A stretch of 64,000 bases of DNA, taken from assembly GCF_000428485.1 (NCBI RefSeq), contig NZ_AUAA01000014.1, positions 1 through 64,000 of the forward strand. Reading direction: 5' to 3'. The stretch's first letter is position 1, and every line of letters begins with the position of its first letter. The notes under the pieces were generated by a model. It saw only the letters and a program-made list of their open reading frames with translations. It did no database searches and was not told the DNA's origin. Shown in pieces: positions 53,255-62,065 of this stretch. This DNA comes from Epilithonimonas tenax DSM 16811 (GTDB lineage: Bacteria > Bacteroidota > Bacteroidia > Flavobacteriales > Weeksellaceae). Both the position numbers and the translations under genes were made by a program.

Positions 53255-53662
53255 ATGAAATCACTACTCATCACGATGCTTTTCGGACTTTTACCGATAG
53301 GGACTTTTGCTCAGACCAATAATTTTCAGCTGTCTAGTCATATCTTGGATGTGTCTAAGGGTTTACCTGGTGCAGACGTCAAAATAAAATTAGAAAAGTA
53401 TAACAAACAATCAAAAATATGGGCTTTTGTAGACGAGAAAAACACCGATACAAATGGCAGGATTTCTGATTTTCTACCCTCAGAAAAAGACAATCTCGGC
53501 ATTTTCAAATTAACCTACTACACCAGCGATTATTTCAAAAAAAACAATACAGAAAGTTTTTACCCTTATATTGAAGTGGTATTCGAAATCAAAGACAAAA
53601 ATCATTACCACGTTCCGATAACATTGTCTGCTTATGGCTATTCTACGTACAGAGGTAGCTGA
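53255..53662 (+). CDS. Exported 5-hydroxyisourate hydrolase / transthyretin-like protein
   Basis: A 135-residue periplasmic protein. The signal ends LPIGTFAQ. SSHILDVSKGLPGADVKIKL carries the catalytic His of HIUases, then DTNGRISDFLP, SFYPYIEVVFEIKD, HYHVPITLSAYGYSTYRGS with the hallmark C-terminal YRGS. HIUases open 5-hydroxyisourate in urate breakdown. No other urate gene is near, so the actual substrate may differ. Confidence 0.87.
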   Translation: MKSLLITMLFGLLPIGTFAQTNNFQLSSHILDVSKGLPGADVKIKLEKYNKQSKIWAFVDEKNTDTNGRISDFLPSEKDNLGIFKLTYYTSDYFKKNNTESFYPYIEVVFEIKDKNHYHVPITLSAYGYSTYRGS

Positions 53663-53710
53663 TTGAGCTTGATGAATTGAGAGCGCAATTTTTTACGCAA
53701 TAATTCATTA

Positions 53711-53751
53711 AAAAAAGCAAATGTTGAATTATAATCAACGTTTGCTTTTTT
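53711..53751. terminator. Bidirectional terminator after the HIUase gene
   Basis: AAAAAAGCAAATGTTGA pairs with TCAACGTTTGCTTTTTT (17 bases, one wobble) with a seven-base loop. A and T runs flank it on both sides, so it can end transcripts from either direction. Confidence 0.88.
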
Positions 53752-54040
53752 ATCATTTTTATCAGAAATAAATTCTAACCAAGTCACCTCTTGATCTTCT
53801 TTAAAATTCGTGATCGTAATGTGAAAAATTTTACGTTTAGCTGTATCAATGTCTGATATCTTCGAGAATACTGATGACATTGATTTTTCAAGAGAATTTA
53901 CAGACTTTCCTTCTTCCAGATAAACCCCTTCTCCTTCCGGAACCATTAAAACCTGACCTTTCTGAATCTGTGCCAATTGGTTCTTGCTTCAGGCTCAAAT
54001 GTGACATTTCCGGCAAAGAACTCATTGTTTTTATTTTTTC
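53752..54040 (-). pseudogene. Cupin-family protein remnant
   Basis: On the minus strand NNEFFAGNVTFEPEARTNWH (about 54030-53970) is followed, in another frame, by KGQVLMVPEGEGVYLEEGKSV and then ITNFKEDQEVTWLEFISD. Together they match cupins of the GNVTFEPGARTNWHSHPAGQ type, but the HWHG-containing middle is missing and the frame is broken near 53975. A 112-codon frame (53638-53976) spans this and runs through the terminator, so it is not a real gene. Confidence 0.65.
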
Positions 54041-54217
54041 TGATAAATGCGCTTAGAAAGCATATCTGGTAAAACAATAAATTGCTAAACAATACTTCCT
54101 TATCGGGGTAGCACACCACTCACACTATTTTTTCAAAAAGAGATGAAATCCACCGTGGAGATTTTTTAAAATATGCTTGGTTTCGTCGTACTTTATAAAA
54201 AACCAAATATTTAAATA

Positions 54218-54230
54218 ATAGTATTACTAT
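54218..54230. promoter_or_regulatory. Palindrome, likely TetR operator
   Basis: ATAGTA-T-TACTAT is a perfect palindrome where the -33 element should lie, 18 bases before the -7 element TATCTTTG (54249-54256). It lies 65 bases before the TetR-type start. Autorepression is likely. Confidence 0.5.
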
Positions 54231-54248
54231 CAATAAAATACAAAAGAC

Positions 54249-54256
54249 TATCTTTG
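54249..54256 (+). promoter_or_regulatory. Promoter -7 element of the exporter operon
   Basis: TATCTTTG matches TAnnTTTG, 40 bases before the TetR-type start codon. Confidence 0.5.
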
Positions 54257-54295
54257 GCGTATATTTTGCTATAATAAAAGTAGTAATATACAACA

Positions 54296-54976
54296 ATGGA
54301 ATTTCAGTTAAAATTTAAAGTCAACGATCATCTTTTTCTTAGAGATCCGGAAAATAGTGAAATCGGAAAAACAATAGTCAAAGACTCCATAGAGCTTATT
54401 TATGAGATGGGTTTTGAGAGTTTTACTTTTAAAAAACTGGCTCAGAGGATCAACTCTACCGAAGCCACAGTTTACAGGTATTTTTCTTCAAAGCACAAAT
54501 TGCTTACGTACATTCTCAATTGGTATTGGTCATACATTGAGTTTATTTCTAAACAGAGATTGCAGGAAATCAAAGATCCAATGCAAAAAATGGAAAAGAT
54601 CCTGGAAATCATCACGCACAATGACGAAACAGATGATACGATAGAAGATTATAACCTTGCAAAACTTCACAACATTGTCATTGCAGAAAGCAGCAAATCT
54701 TACCTTGTAAAAGAAGTGGATGAGATCAATAAAGAGATGGTTTTCAGTCCGCTCAAAAGTCTTTGTAATTTTTTTGGCGAAGTGATTTCTGAAGCCAAGC
54801 CCGATTTCTTATATCCCAAATCTTTTGCAAGTACACTTTTGGAAACCGCTCACGATCAACAGTTTTTCAGTGAGCACCTTCCGAAACTTACGGATAATCA
54901 CATCAATAAAATCGAACATCAAAAATATGTCCTCGAGTATCTGCGCTTCATCACCTTCAATCTTATAAAATCATAA
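54296..54976 (+). CDS. TetR-family regulator of the exporter operon
   Basis: A 226-residue regulator with a TetR-type HTH (SIELIYEMGFESFTFKKLAQRINSTEATVYRYFSSKHKLL, about 25-65) and a large helical ligand domain. It is the first gene of a four-gene unit with the ABC, HlyD and TolC genes (6-base gap to the ABC gene). It should repress the unit until a substrate binds. Confidence 0.87.
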   Translation: MEFQLKFKVNDHLFLRDPENSEIGKTIVKDSIELIYEMGFESFTFKKLAQRINSTEATVYRYFSSKHKLLTYILNWYWSYIEFISKQRLQEIKDPMQKMEKILEIITHNDETDDTIEDYNLAKLHNIVIAESSKSYLVKEVDEINKEMVFSPLKSLCNFFGEVISEAKPDFLYPKSFASTLLETAHDQQFFSEHLPKLTDNHINKIEHQKYVLEYLRFITFNLIKS

Positions 54977-54982
54977 ATACCC

Positions 54983-56656
54983 ATGGAAACTTCTCCTAAA
55001 CAGCACGGCTACAATCTTTTCAAATACGTCACAAAAGAAAAGAAGGACGTTACCAATATTTATTTTTACGCCATTCTCAATGGTTTGGTACAGCTCAGTG
55101 TTCCACTTGGGATCCAATCTATCGTCAGTTTTGTGATGGGAGCCACGATGGCGACTTCCATCTATATCCTGATCGCTTTTGTTGTTTTGGGAACTTGGCT
55201 GGTTGGTTATTTCAGATTAAAAGTAATGCAGATCATTGAAAAAATACAGCAGAAAATTTTTGTCGAGTTCTCTCTTGCTTTTGCTGATAAACTGCCAAAA
55301 GTAAATCTGTCAGCCACCAGAAAATATTATCTTCCTGAATTGGTTAACCGTTTTTTTGACACGCAGAATCTGCAGAAAGGCATTTCAAAAATTTTACTGG
55401 AAATCCCAACGGCTTTGATCCAGATTCTATTCGGAATTCTGCTTCTCTCTTTTTATCACCCTTGGTTTTTGGTTTTCGGAGCTCTGGTTGTCATCTGTGT
55501 TGTCTTTATTTTCAGATTTACAATGGAAAGCGGAATCAAATCAAGTATTGCGGAAAGCGACAAAAAGTACGAGGTTGCATCCTGGCTGGAGGACATTGCG
55601 GCATCCATCAAGACTTTTAAGCTGAATTCAAAAACAGAAATTCATCTGAAAGGTACAGATGAAAGGGTTGTGGATTATCTGGATGACAGGACTTCACATT
55701 TCAGGGTTCTCGTGGTTCAGTACAAAACCATTATTGCTTTCAAAGTCATCATTACGTTGGTGATGCTTGTCATTGGAACCTATCTTTTGGTCACCCAGCA
55801 GCTGAACATCGGTGCATTTATCGCAACAGAAATTGTTGTATTAAGCATAATGACAGCGGTAGAAAAACTGATTATCAGTCTGGAAAGTTATTACGATGTG
55901 ATCGCAGCTTTGGCAAAACTGAACAAAGTGACCGACTTGCCCGAAGAAAATATAGGCACCATCACTTTTGACGAACAAAATACGGGTTTCAGCATAGAAT
56001 TTAAAGAAGTCAGTTTTGCGTTTAATGATTTTCAGAAAATTTTGGAGCACGTGAATTTCAAAATTTCCGAGAATACAATCAACGTGATCTCCGGAAAACT
56101 GGGCACAGGAAAATCGTTGCTTCTCAATATGTTGACTGGATTTTATGAGCCAACTGCAGGGAGTATTTTGTTTGATAAAATCCCACTAAAAAACATAGAC
56201 AAAACAGCCTTAAGGAATGAAATCGGGATGTATCTTGAAGATATGACCATCATCAAAGGAACTGTTTTGGACAACATCATTCTCGGTCATCACCACACCA
56301 CTGCGGAACAAATTCTTGATATATCGGATGAAATGGGAATTGACAGTTTCTCAAGCCAATTCAGCAACGGATTCTTTACCCAAATCAGCGAAACCGATAC
56401 GGAAATGTCGTATAGCTCTAAAAAGAAAATTCTTTTACTGAGAGCTTTGGTTGGCGGCAAAAGATTATTGATTCTGGAAGATCCATTGGATGGCATGAAT
56501 GACGAATTCAAAACAAAAATGACCAATTACCTGTTAAAAATCAAAGAAACTACAACCATCATCATCGTTTCAGAAGATCAAATGCTTACCAGTAATGCGG
56601 ATCAGCATCTTCACATTGAAGACGGAATGGTTAAAAACTTATTCAATAAAATTTAA
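54983..56656 (+). CDS. ABC exporter half-transporter with degenerate ATPase motifs
   Basis: A 557-residue fusion of six-helix exporter membrane domain (about 20-310) and ATPase domain. Walker A is present (SGKLGTGKSLL) and Walker B is LLILEDPLDGMND. The signature sequence is degenerate (MSYSSKKKI in place of LSGGQ) and the switch His is replaced (IIIVSEDQ). Partner HlyD and TolC genes follow directly, so it likely works as a type I secretion or efflux ATPase. Whether it hydrolyses ATP well is doubtful. Confidence 0.82.
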   Translation: METSPKQHGYNLFKYVTKEKKDVTNIYFYAILNGLVQLSVPLGIQSIVSFVMGATMATSIYILIAFVVLGTWLVGYFRLKVMQIIEKIQQKIFVEFSLAFADKLPKVNLSATRKYYLPELVNRFFDTQNLQKGISKILLEIPTALIQILFGILLLSFYHPWFLVFGALVVICVVFIFRFTMESGIKSSIAESDKKYEVASWLEDIAASIKTFKLNSKTEIHLKGTDERVVDYLDDRTSHFRVLVVQYKTIIAFKVIITLVMLVIGTYLLVTQQLNIGAFIATEIVVLSIMTAVEKLIISLESYYDVIAALAKLNKVTDLPEENIGTITFDEQNTGFSIEFKEVSFAFNDFQKILEHVNFKISENTINVISGKLGTGKSLLLNMLTGFYEPTAGSILFDKIPLKNIDKTALRNEIGMYLEDMTIIKGTVLDNIILGHHHTTAEQILDISDEMGIDSFSSQFSNGFFTQISETDTEMSYSSKKKILLLRALVGGKRLLILEDPLDGMNDEFKTKMTNYLLKIKETTTIIIVSEDQMLTSNADQHLHIEDGMVKNLFNKI

Positions 56657-56660
56657 GAAA

Positions 56661-57980
56661 ATGGAACTGCAATCAGTTAATAAAGTATACCATATCCACA
56701 AAAAATCAAGGGTAAAAAGATGGTTCCTGTTCATCTTTCTGGGAGGAATTATCGTTTTGTTTTTACCGTGGACACAGAACATCAAGGTCATTGGAAATGT
56801 GAGTACACTGTACCAGGACCAGCGCCCGCAACAGCTTAATTCCCCAATTCCGGGAAGGATCATCAAGTGGTACGTCAAAAACGGAGATGATGTAAAAAAA
56901 GGCGATACGCTGCTCCAACTTTCAGAAGTGAAGGACGATTATCTGGATCCGCTCTTGGTGAAAAGAACAGAACAACAGGTCGATGCAAAGAAAGGTCTGC
57001 AAAAATATTACGAAGCCAAAGTTGGAACAACCAATAATCAGATGCAGGCTTTAAACTCTGGCAGAGAATTAAAACTGAGTCAGCTCCGGGTGAAGATCAG
57101 CCAGCTCAATCATAAGATGACTGGTGAAGAAGCCGAACTTGCAGCGGCTAATAATGAACTCAGAATGACTGCAGACCAATACGAAAGGCAGAAAAAAATG
57201 TATGACGAAGGTCTGGTTTCTCTCACGCAATTCCAGCAGAGAAGCGTTTCTTATCAAAATGCATTGGCAAAGAAAACCGCCACAGAAAATAAGCTGGCGC
57301 AAACCAGACAGGAAATCATGAATGTAAACATCGAACAAAATGCCACCATCCAGGATTATAACGAAAAACTGAGCAAGACCGAGGGAGACCGTTTCCAGAG
57401 TATGGGACAGATAGAAGGCAGCGGCGGTGATATTGCCAAGCTTGAAAATCAGGTCGCCAATTACAAAGCTAGACAAGGCTTGTATTTTGTGATCGCTTCT
57501 CAGGATGGTCAAGTGGTTCAGATCAACAAGGCAGGAATCGGGGAAATCCTGAAAGATGGCGAAAGCATTGGCGTGATCGTCCCAGAAAAAGTGGACTATG
57601 CGGTGGAAGTCTTTATCAAACCAGTCGATCTGCCACTGGTGAAAGAAGGACAACGTGTGATGTGTATCTTTGACGGGTTTCCTGCCATTGTCTTCTCAGG
57701 CTGGCCCAATTCCAGTTACGGAACGTTTGCAGGAAAAGTCATTGCAATAGAAAATAACATCAGTACAAACGGGATGTTCAAAGCATTGGTGATTCAGGAT
57801 AAGAACGAAAAACAATGGCCTCCAAAAATCAAAATGGGTACGGGCGTTCAGGGTATTGCTATTTTGAATGATGTGCCGATCTGGTACGAATTGTGGCGAA
57901 ACATCAACGGATTCCCGCCAGATTACTACGAAGTGAAAACCACAGAAAAATCTTCAGGAAATGAAAAAGATAAAAAATAG
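56661..57980 (+). CDS. HlyD-family membrane fusion protein
   Basis: A 439-residue periplasmic adaptor. A single N-terminal membrane helix (RWFLFIFLGGIIVLFLPW) is followed by a lipoyl half-motif (QLNSPIPGRIIKWYVKNGDDVKKGDTLLQL), a long coiled-coil hairpin (about 90-270) and the second half-motif (VIASQDGQVVQINKAGIGEIL). The upstream in-frame start at 56595 would lie inside the ABC gene, so I chose the Met at 56661, four bases after that gene's stop. The end overlaps the TolC-type gene by 20 bases. Confidence 0.87.
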   Translation: MELQSVNKVYHIHKKSRVKRWFLFIFLGGIIVLFLPWTQNIKVIGNVSTLYQDQRPQQLNSPIPGRIIKWYVKNGDDVKKGDTLLQLSEVKDDYLDPLLVKRTEQQVDAKKGLQKYYEAKVGTTNNQMQALNSGRELKLSQLRVKISQLNHKMTGEEAELAAANNELRMTADQYERQKKMYDEGLVSLTQFQQRSVSYQNALAKKTATENKLAQTRQEIMNVNIEQNATIQDYNEKLSKTEGDRFQSMGQIEGSGGDIAKLENQVANYKARQGLYFVIASQDGQVVQINKAGIGEILKDGESIGVIVPEKVDYAVEVFIKPVDLPLVKEGQRVMCIFDGFPAIVFSGWPNSSYGTFAGKVIAIENNISTNGMFKALVIQDKNEKQWPPKIKMGTGVQGIAILNDVPIWYELWRNINGFPPDYYEVKTTEKSSGNEKDKK

Positions 57981-59367
57981 ATTTGCGGTGATTTGTATGC
58001 TGCTTTGTCTACAGTTTTCTTATGCGCAGGATTCTCTCAAACTCTCGCATCAGGAATTTCTCAACATTGTGAAGAATTACCATCCGTTGGCATTCAAATA
58101 TCAGCTTCAGAATCAAATTGCTAAGGCCGAAATTACCCAAGCAAGAGGCAACTTCGATCCGGTCATCGCTGGAAAATTAGGCGAGAAAAATATTGACGGA
58201 ACAAATTATTACCAACAGAAAAACATAGAACTCGGCATTCCCACCTGGTATGGGATTGATATGACCGCAAGTTACAATGATCTTGCTGGAGAAAAACTCA
58301 ACAACAGTGATACAAAAGGAGGTCTCTATCAATTCGGGATTACCATTCCGTTAGCCAAAAATCTGCTGTACGACAAAAGAAGGGCCATGCTAGATCAGGC
58401 AAAATTTGGTTTGAAGATGACGCAAGCCGAGCAAACGGTGCTCAGTAATGAGCTTCTTCTGGATGCAGAAAATACTTTTTGGGAATGGGTGAAAAATTAC
58501 GAGATCTACAAATTGCAGAAATCTGCCGTCAAAATCAACAGAAAACGACTGAACCTTACCAAAAGAACATATGAATTGGGAGAAAGACCAGCTATTGATA
58601 CGGTAGAGGTTGTATCTCAATTACAAAATTTTGAACTTCAGGAACGTGATGCCTATCTTACTTTTGTGAAAAGTACGCAGGATTTGCAGATGTTTCTTTG
58701 GAAAGACAACCAGGCACTGTTTGAAATCTCGAAGCTGATCGTTCCGTCAGCTGATCTGGACGAACATTCCGGATACACGGATTATGAATTTTTGGTTCAG
58801 ACTATATCCTCAAGGCAGCTGGAAAATCACGCTTCTGTGGCATACTATTCTGAGAAACAGAATATTCTCGAAAGTGAGCGCCGACTGAAATGGCAGCGTT
58901 TTCTTCCCAAGCTGGATTTCACGTACAATTTTTTTACAAAGGAAAATTACAAGCCGGACTATCTGCCTCTTTTTGATCATAATTTCCAATATGGTTTGAA
59001 ACTAGAAATTCCTATTTTCCTAAGACAGGCAAGGGCAGATTACGACATTGCAAAACTTAAAATCTCCCAAAACCAACAGGATTTTCAGTTTAAATCCCGC
59101 GAAATCAGCACTAAAATTGAAACCTATAAAAATGAGGTCAGCAATTATTTCACCCAAATCGAAATCTCAACCAAGAATCTGAACAATTATCAGCGTCTTT
59201 TGAATGCAGAAGAAACAAGATTCGGCAACGGGGAAAGTTCTTTGTTTTTAATTAATTCCAGAGAAAATAAATTACTGGAAGCCAAGGAAAAAAACTTTGA
59301 ACTTAAAACTAAGTTCCTGAAAAGCTACAACAAGCTGAAGTGGCTCAATGAGAATTTTTTGAGGTAA
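57961..59367 (+). CDS. TolC-family outer-membrane efflux protein
   Basis: A 468-residue outer-membrane channel. The signal ends LCLQFSYAQ. Two OEP-type repeats are visible: long helices (about 150-230; LTKRTYELGERPAIDTVEVVSQLQNFEL and, in the second half, FGNGESSLFLINSRENKLLEAKEKNFEL). It completes a TetR-ABC-HlyD-TolC tripartite exporter. Its first codons overlap the end of the HlyD gene. Confidence 0.87.
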   Translation: MKKIKNRFAVICMLLCLQFSYAQDSLKLSHQEFLNIVKNYHPLAFKYQLQNQIAKAEITQARGNFDPVIAGKLGEKNIDGTNYYQQKNIELGIPTWYGIDMTASYNDLAGEKLNNSDTKGGLYQFGITIPLAKNLLYDKRRAMLDQAKFGLKMTQAEQTVLSNELLLDAENTFWEWVKNYEIYKLQKSAVKINRKRLNLTKRTYELGERPAIDTVEVVSQLQNFELQERDAYLTFVKSTQDLQMFLWKDNQALFEISKLIVPSADLDEHSGYTDYEFLVQTISSRQLENHASVAYYSEKQNILESERRLKWQRFLPKLDFTYNFFTKENYKPDYLPLFDHNFQYGLKLEIPIFLRQARADYDIAKLKISQNQQDFQFKSREISTKIETYKNEVSNYFTQIEISTKNLNNYQRLLNAEETRFGNGESSLFLINSRENKLLEAKEKNFELKTKFLKSYNKLKWLNENFLR

Positions 59368-59370
59368 AAT

Positions 59371-59985
59371 TTACGGTTTTGCGTATTTCAGTCTTGTTAT
59401 CAGTTGGGTATTGTGATAGCCATCTAGAGAAGAGCCGGCAATGGTTCCTGCCTTCTCAATATTAAGAACGCCATCTTCTTCCCAGATTTCTGTGGGGAAA
59501 TACAAATCCACAATTTCACCAATAAGCAGATCGGTACCGTTACTTTTGATAGGGATCATTTCCTTTAACATTAAGCCCATTTGTATCTGCGATTCTTGAA
59601 CGAAAGGCGCTGCAAAATTATTTTTATATACGATGCCCAATCTGGCAGCATCAAATTCTGATTGGTCTCTGTCATATCTTGCCGATGTCTGATGTGCTTT
59701 TTCAAAAATCGTGGCATTCACATGATTAATGGTATAATAGCCCATTTGCTGTATATTCTCGATCGTGTGTCTTTCAACAGAATTAGGACGAGAAATAAAT
59801 CCCAATAAAGCAGGATCTGCTCCAACGTGCATCACAGAATTAAAGATCGCAAGATTCGTTTGTCCTTCCGGGTTGGTGGTTCCAATTAAATTAAGGCTTT
59901 TAAAGCCACTCAGAGAATTGATCAATGCAATTCTTTTTCTTTTTTCTATATCGGCAATTTGCTGATTGGTAAAATGAGTAAACAT
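59371..59985 (-). CDS. Flavin reductase-like FMN-binding protein
   Basis: A 204-residue protein of the flavin reductase-like family with the split-barrel FMN fold. It shows NLIGTTNPEGQTNLAIFNSVMHVGADPALLGFISRP, DTIEN-like RHTIENIQQMGYYTINHV and IPIKSNGTDLLIGEIVDLYFP. Probably cytosolic and NAD(P)H-linked; the substrate is not known. It converges on the exporter operon with a 3-base gap and no clear terminator. Confidence 0.82.
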   Translation of the reverse strand: MFTHFTNQQIADIEKRKRIALINSLSGFKSLNLIGTTNPEGQTNLAIFNSVMHVGADPALLGFISRPNSVERHTIENIQQMGYYTINHVNATIFEKAHQTSARYDRDQSEFDAARLGIVYKNNFAAPFVQESQIQMGLMLKEMIPIKSNGTDLLIGEIVDLYFPTEIWEEDGVLNIEKAGTIAGSSLDGYHNTQLITRLKYAKP

Positions 59986-60081
59986 TAATTTTAAGATTTT
60001 AATTTTATAACTAAAACTTCTTTTGAGATATTGTTTTAGAAACTTATACTTACAAGACTAAAAATATGAAAACCTGAACTT

Positions 60082-60846
60082 TTAATACAACCTTCTTTTT
60101 TTTAACATTTGAAAAGTAATATTCCCAAAAATAAACAATGCTGTGCAGCCGGCGGCGGCGTAAACCGTTTGGCTGGAATGTTGATTGGCCACCGCAATAG
60201 CAATGGACGCCCAAACAGCAACCAAAGCAAATGCAGTCATATTAAATTTCCAAAGCATATACAAATGGATAATGGCAGCCACGATCAACATCAGAACAGT
60301 CCAGGTAGGCTCTGAAATTCCAAATCCTGACCATTGTATCTTCTTCAGATATGCTGCTACATCTGCAATTAGAGCTACAGAAATCCAACCCGAATATAGG
60401 TGAAAGGGCAAGCGAAGAAACACATTTGTTTTGAAGTCCGGCGCTTGCATTTGATATTGATTTTTCTGTATAATTTTCAGCAAGGAAAAAAACAAAAGAG
60501 CCATAATGGGGATGGTGAGAAAAGTATATTCATAAAGCCAGGCAAACACCCATAAGCAATTTGCAATGCAGGAAATGACAAACCACCATCCTACATTTAA
60601 AATTGTTTTTTCTTTGGCATCTGTATCTTTTGTAAATGGACCATAATAAATTGCAAAACCAAGAAGCCCCAAATAAATAAGTCCCCAGATAGAAAATGCA
60701 TAGCCAGCAGGTGTAAATAGATTTTGGAACTTTGCGGACATAGTTGCCATCGTTTCTTCATTAAAAATCCCGGTATTGGACAGGTAATTAATGACCATTG
60801 TTGCAAGTAAAGCAAGCATATTTAAAATTTGAAACAACTTTTTCAT
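60082..60846 (-). CDS. TspO-like tryptophan-rich membrane protein
   Basis: A 254-residue membrane protein with about eight helices. FTPAGYAFSIWGLIYLGLLGFAIYYG and FPFHLYSGWISVALIADVAAYL-like segments (RLPFHLYSGWISVALI) resemble the extended TspO/tryptophan-rich sensory group in Bacteroidota. It is longer than classical TspO (about 160). Ligands could be porphyrins, but this is unproven for the long form. Confidence 0.68.
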   Translation of the reverse strand: MKKLFQILNMLALLATMVINYLSNTGIFNEETMATMSAKFQNLFTPAGYAFSIWGLIYLGLLGFAIYYGPFTKDTDAKEKTILNVGWWFVISCIANCLWVFAWLYEYTFLTIPIMALLFFSLLKIIQKNQYQMQAPDFKTNVFLRLPFHLYSGWISVALIADVAAYLKKIQWSGFGISEPTWTVLMLIVAAIIHLYMLWKFNMTAFALVAVWASIAIAVANQHSSQTVYAAAGCTALFIFGNITFQMLKKRRLY

Positions 60847-60879
60847 GATTTAATTTTTACTAAAGAGGCTCTTCATTAT

Positions 60880-61476
60880 TTAATTTTCGATTAAAGTAAC
60901 CAATTGCTCATCCAGCGGTGCAACACTCGATTCAAAATAGCGGAGAAGATCGCCATTTTCACTGATGAGATATTTATTAAAATTCCACTCCGGAGCTTGG
61001 TCATTCCATCCATTCATATTTTTGTCTGTTAACCATTTGAAAACCAACTGCTGATCTTCATTTTTAATCACTCCTGCTTTCTTAGCAATTGGAAATGTAA
61101 CGCCGTAATTGACTTTGCAGAATTCCGAAATTTCCTCATCACTGCCATTCTCCTGATTTGCAAAGTCATTTGCAGGGAAAGCGATGATCACTAGCTTGTC
61201 TTTATATCTTTCACTAAGTTTTTCCAAATCTGCATACTGATTGGTGAAACCACATTTGGAAGCCGTATTAACAATAAGTACTTTTTTGCCTCTTAGGCTT
61301 AAAAAGTCAAGTTGTTCTCCGTTGTTCAATGTAGCTGACAGTTTGTAAAAGGAGGTTTTCATAGTTCGATTGATTGTTTGATTGGTAGAACCTGGATTTT
61401 TACCATCACAGGAACATACACTTAGCATCAAAATGATAATAAGGGCATGAGTAAAAATTAATTTTATAGTCATCAT
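60880..61476 (-). CDS. Glutathione peroxidase-family lipoprotein
   Basis: A 198-residue thiol peroxidase. The N-terminal lipoprotein signal ends LSVCSC. KVLIVNTASKCGFTNQYADLE carries the catalytic Cys in place of selenocysteine. IIAFPANDFANQENGSDEEI and KWLTDKNMNGWNDQAPEWNFNKYLI include the Trp/Asn of the active site. It is exported and probably reduces peroxides using a thioredoxin-like partner. Confidence 0.9.
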   Translation of the reverse strand: MMTIKLIFTHALIIILMLSVCSCDGKNPGSTNQTINRTMKTSFYKLSATLNNGEQLDFLSLRGKKVLIVNTASKCGFTNQYADLEKLSERYKDKLVIIAFPANDFANQENGSDEEISEFCKVNYGVTFPIAKKAGVIKNEDQQLVFKWLTDKNMNGWNDQAPEWNFNKYLISENGDLLRYFESSVAPLDEQLVTLIEN

Positions 61477-61752
61477 AGGTAAATGTCCGAAAAAATCTTG
61501 TAAAAAACTACATTATTCTTGTCATTTTGGTTCGCAATTCTACATCTGTTTTTGCTCTGCACGATTTACTCCTCAAAACAAGCAAATCTATTGAAATAAG
61601 TCCTCTTATTTGATTACCATATTTTAGATCTGTAATTAGCTTCACAATCTTTTAAAAAGGTAAAATACTTTAGCATCCGATACAAAAATTTGAAAATCCG
61701 CAGTTTAAACAAGAAAGAATTCTATTTGTAATCTCATCCTTTCAAAAGATGT

Positions 61753-61890
61753 TTAAAGCAACTTATCGAAGTGGATAGGAAGATCATAAATCCTTTTGCC
61801 CGTCGCATGAAAAATAGCATTGGTAATGGCTGGCGGCATTCCTACACCTCCAATCTCTCCTACGCCTTCCACTCCAAGATCGTTCACAAA
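61753..61890 (-). pseudogene. C-terminal remnant of a xanthine dehydrogenase-family Mo subunit
   Basis: The minus-strand frame ending at 61753 reads FVNDLGVEGVGEIGGVGMPP then AITNAIFHATGKRIYDLPI. It is the extreme C terminus of xanthine dehydrogenase/aldehyde oxidase-type molybdenum subunits. The remaining 700 or so residues are absent upstream (beyond 61890). It is probably what is left after an insertion or deletion at this junction. Confidence 0.75.
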
Positions 61891-61934
61891 CTGTATAAAA
61901 TAAAGGATCTTTGCTCGTCAAATGTTCGTCAAAT

Positions 61935-61970
61935 AAATAAAAAAGCTTTTACAAATGAATGTAAAAGCTT
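61935..61970 (-). terminator. Terminator downstream of the tRNA fragment
   Basis: AAGCTTTTAC pairs with GTAAAAGCTT (ten bases, eight-base loop). On the minus strand it is followed by a T run. It looks like the native terminator of the tRNA gene whose 3' end lies at 61981-62002. Confidence 0.75.
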
Positions 61971-61980
61971 GATTATCAAC

Positions 61981-62002
61981 GTGGTCCCACCTGGGCTCGA
62001 AC
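61981..62002 (-). tRNA. 3' fragment of a tRNA gene, probable integration-site remnant
   Basis: The minus strand reads GTTCGAGCCCAGGTGGGACC then AC. That is the T loop, 3' half of the T stem (CCAGG), acceptor strand (TGGGACC) and discriminator A of a tRNA. The 5' T-stem partner CCTGG is replaced by an A run, and no anticodon arm exists upstream. The terminator follows as for a normal tRNA. The acceptor matches an elongator tRNA-Met of flavobacteria as I recall it. Such 3' fragments mark one end of an integrated element. Confidence 0.7.
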
Positions 62003-62065
62003 TTTTTTCATTTTTGCCAGTATTTATGGGATTTAAAGCTTATGTAAATTATGAAGGGGGGAATT

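Noticed and set aside
57069-57653. 194-codon frame antisense to the HlyD gene
   Set aside because: Mirror of the coiled-coil coding region; no start context or homology.
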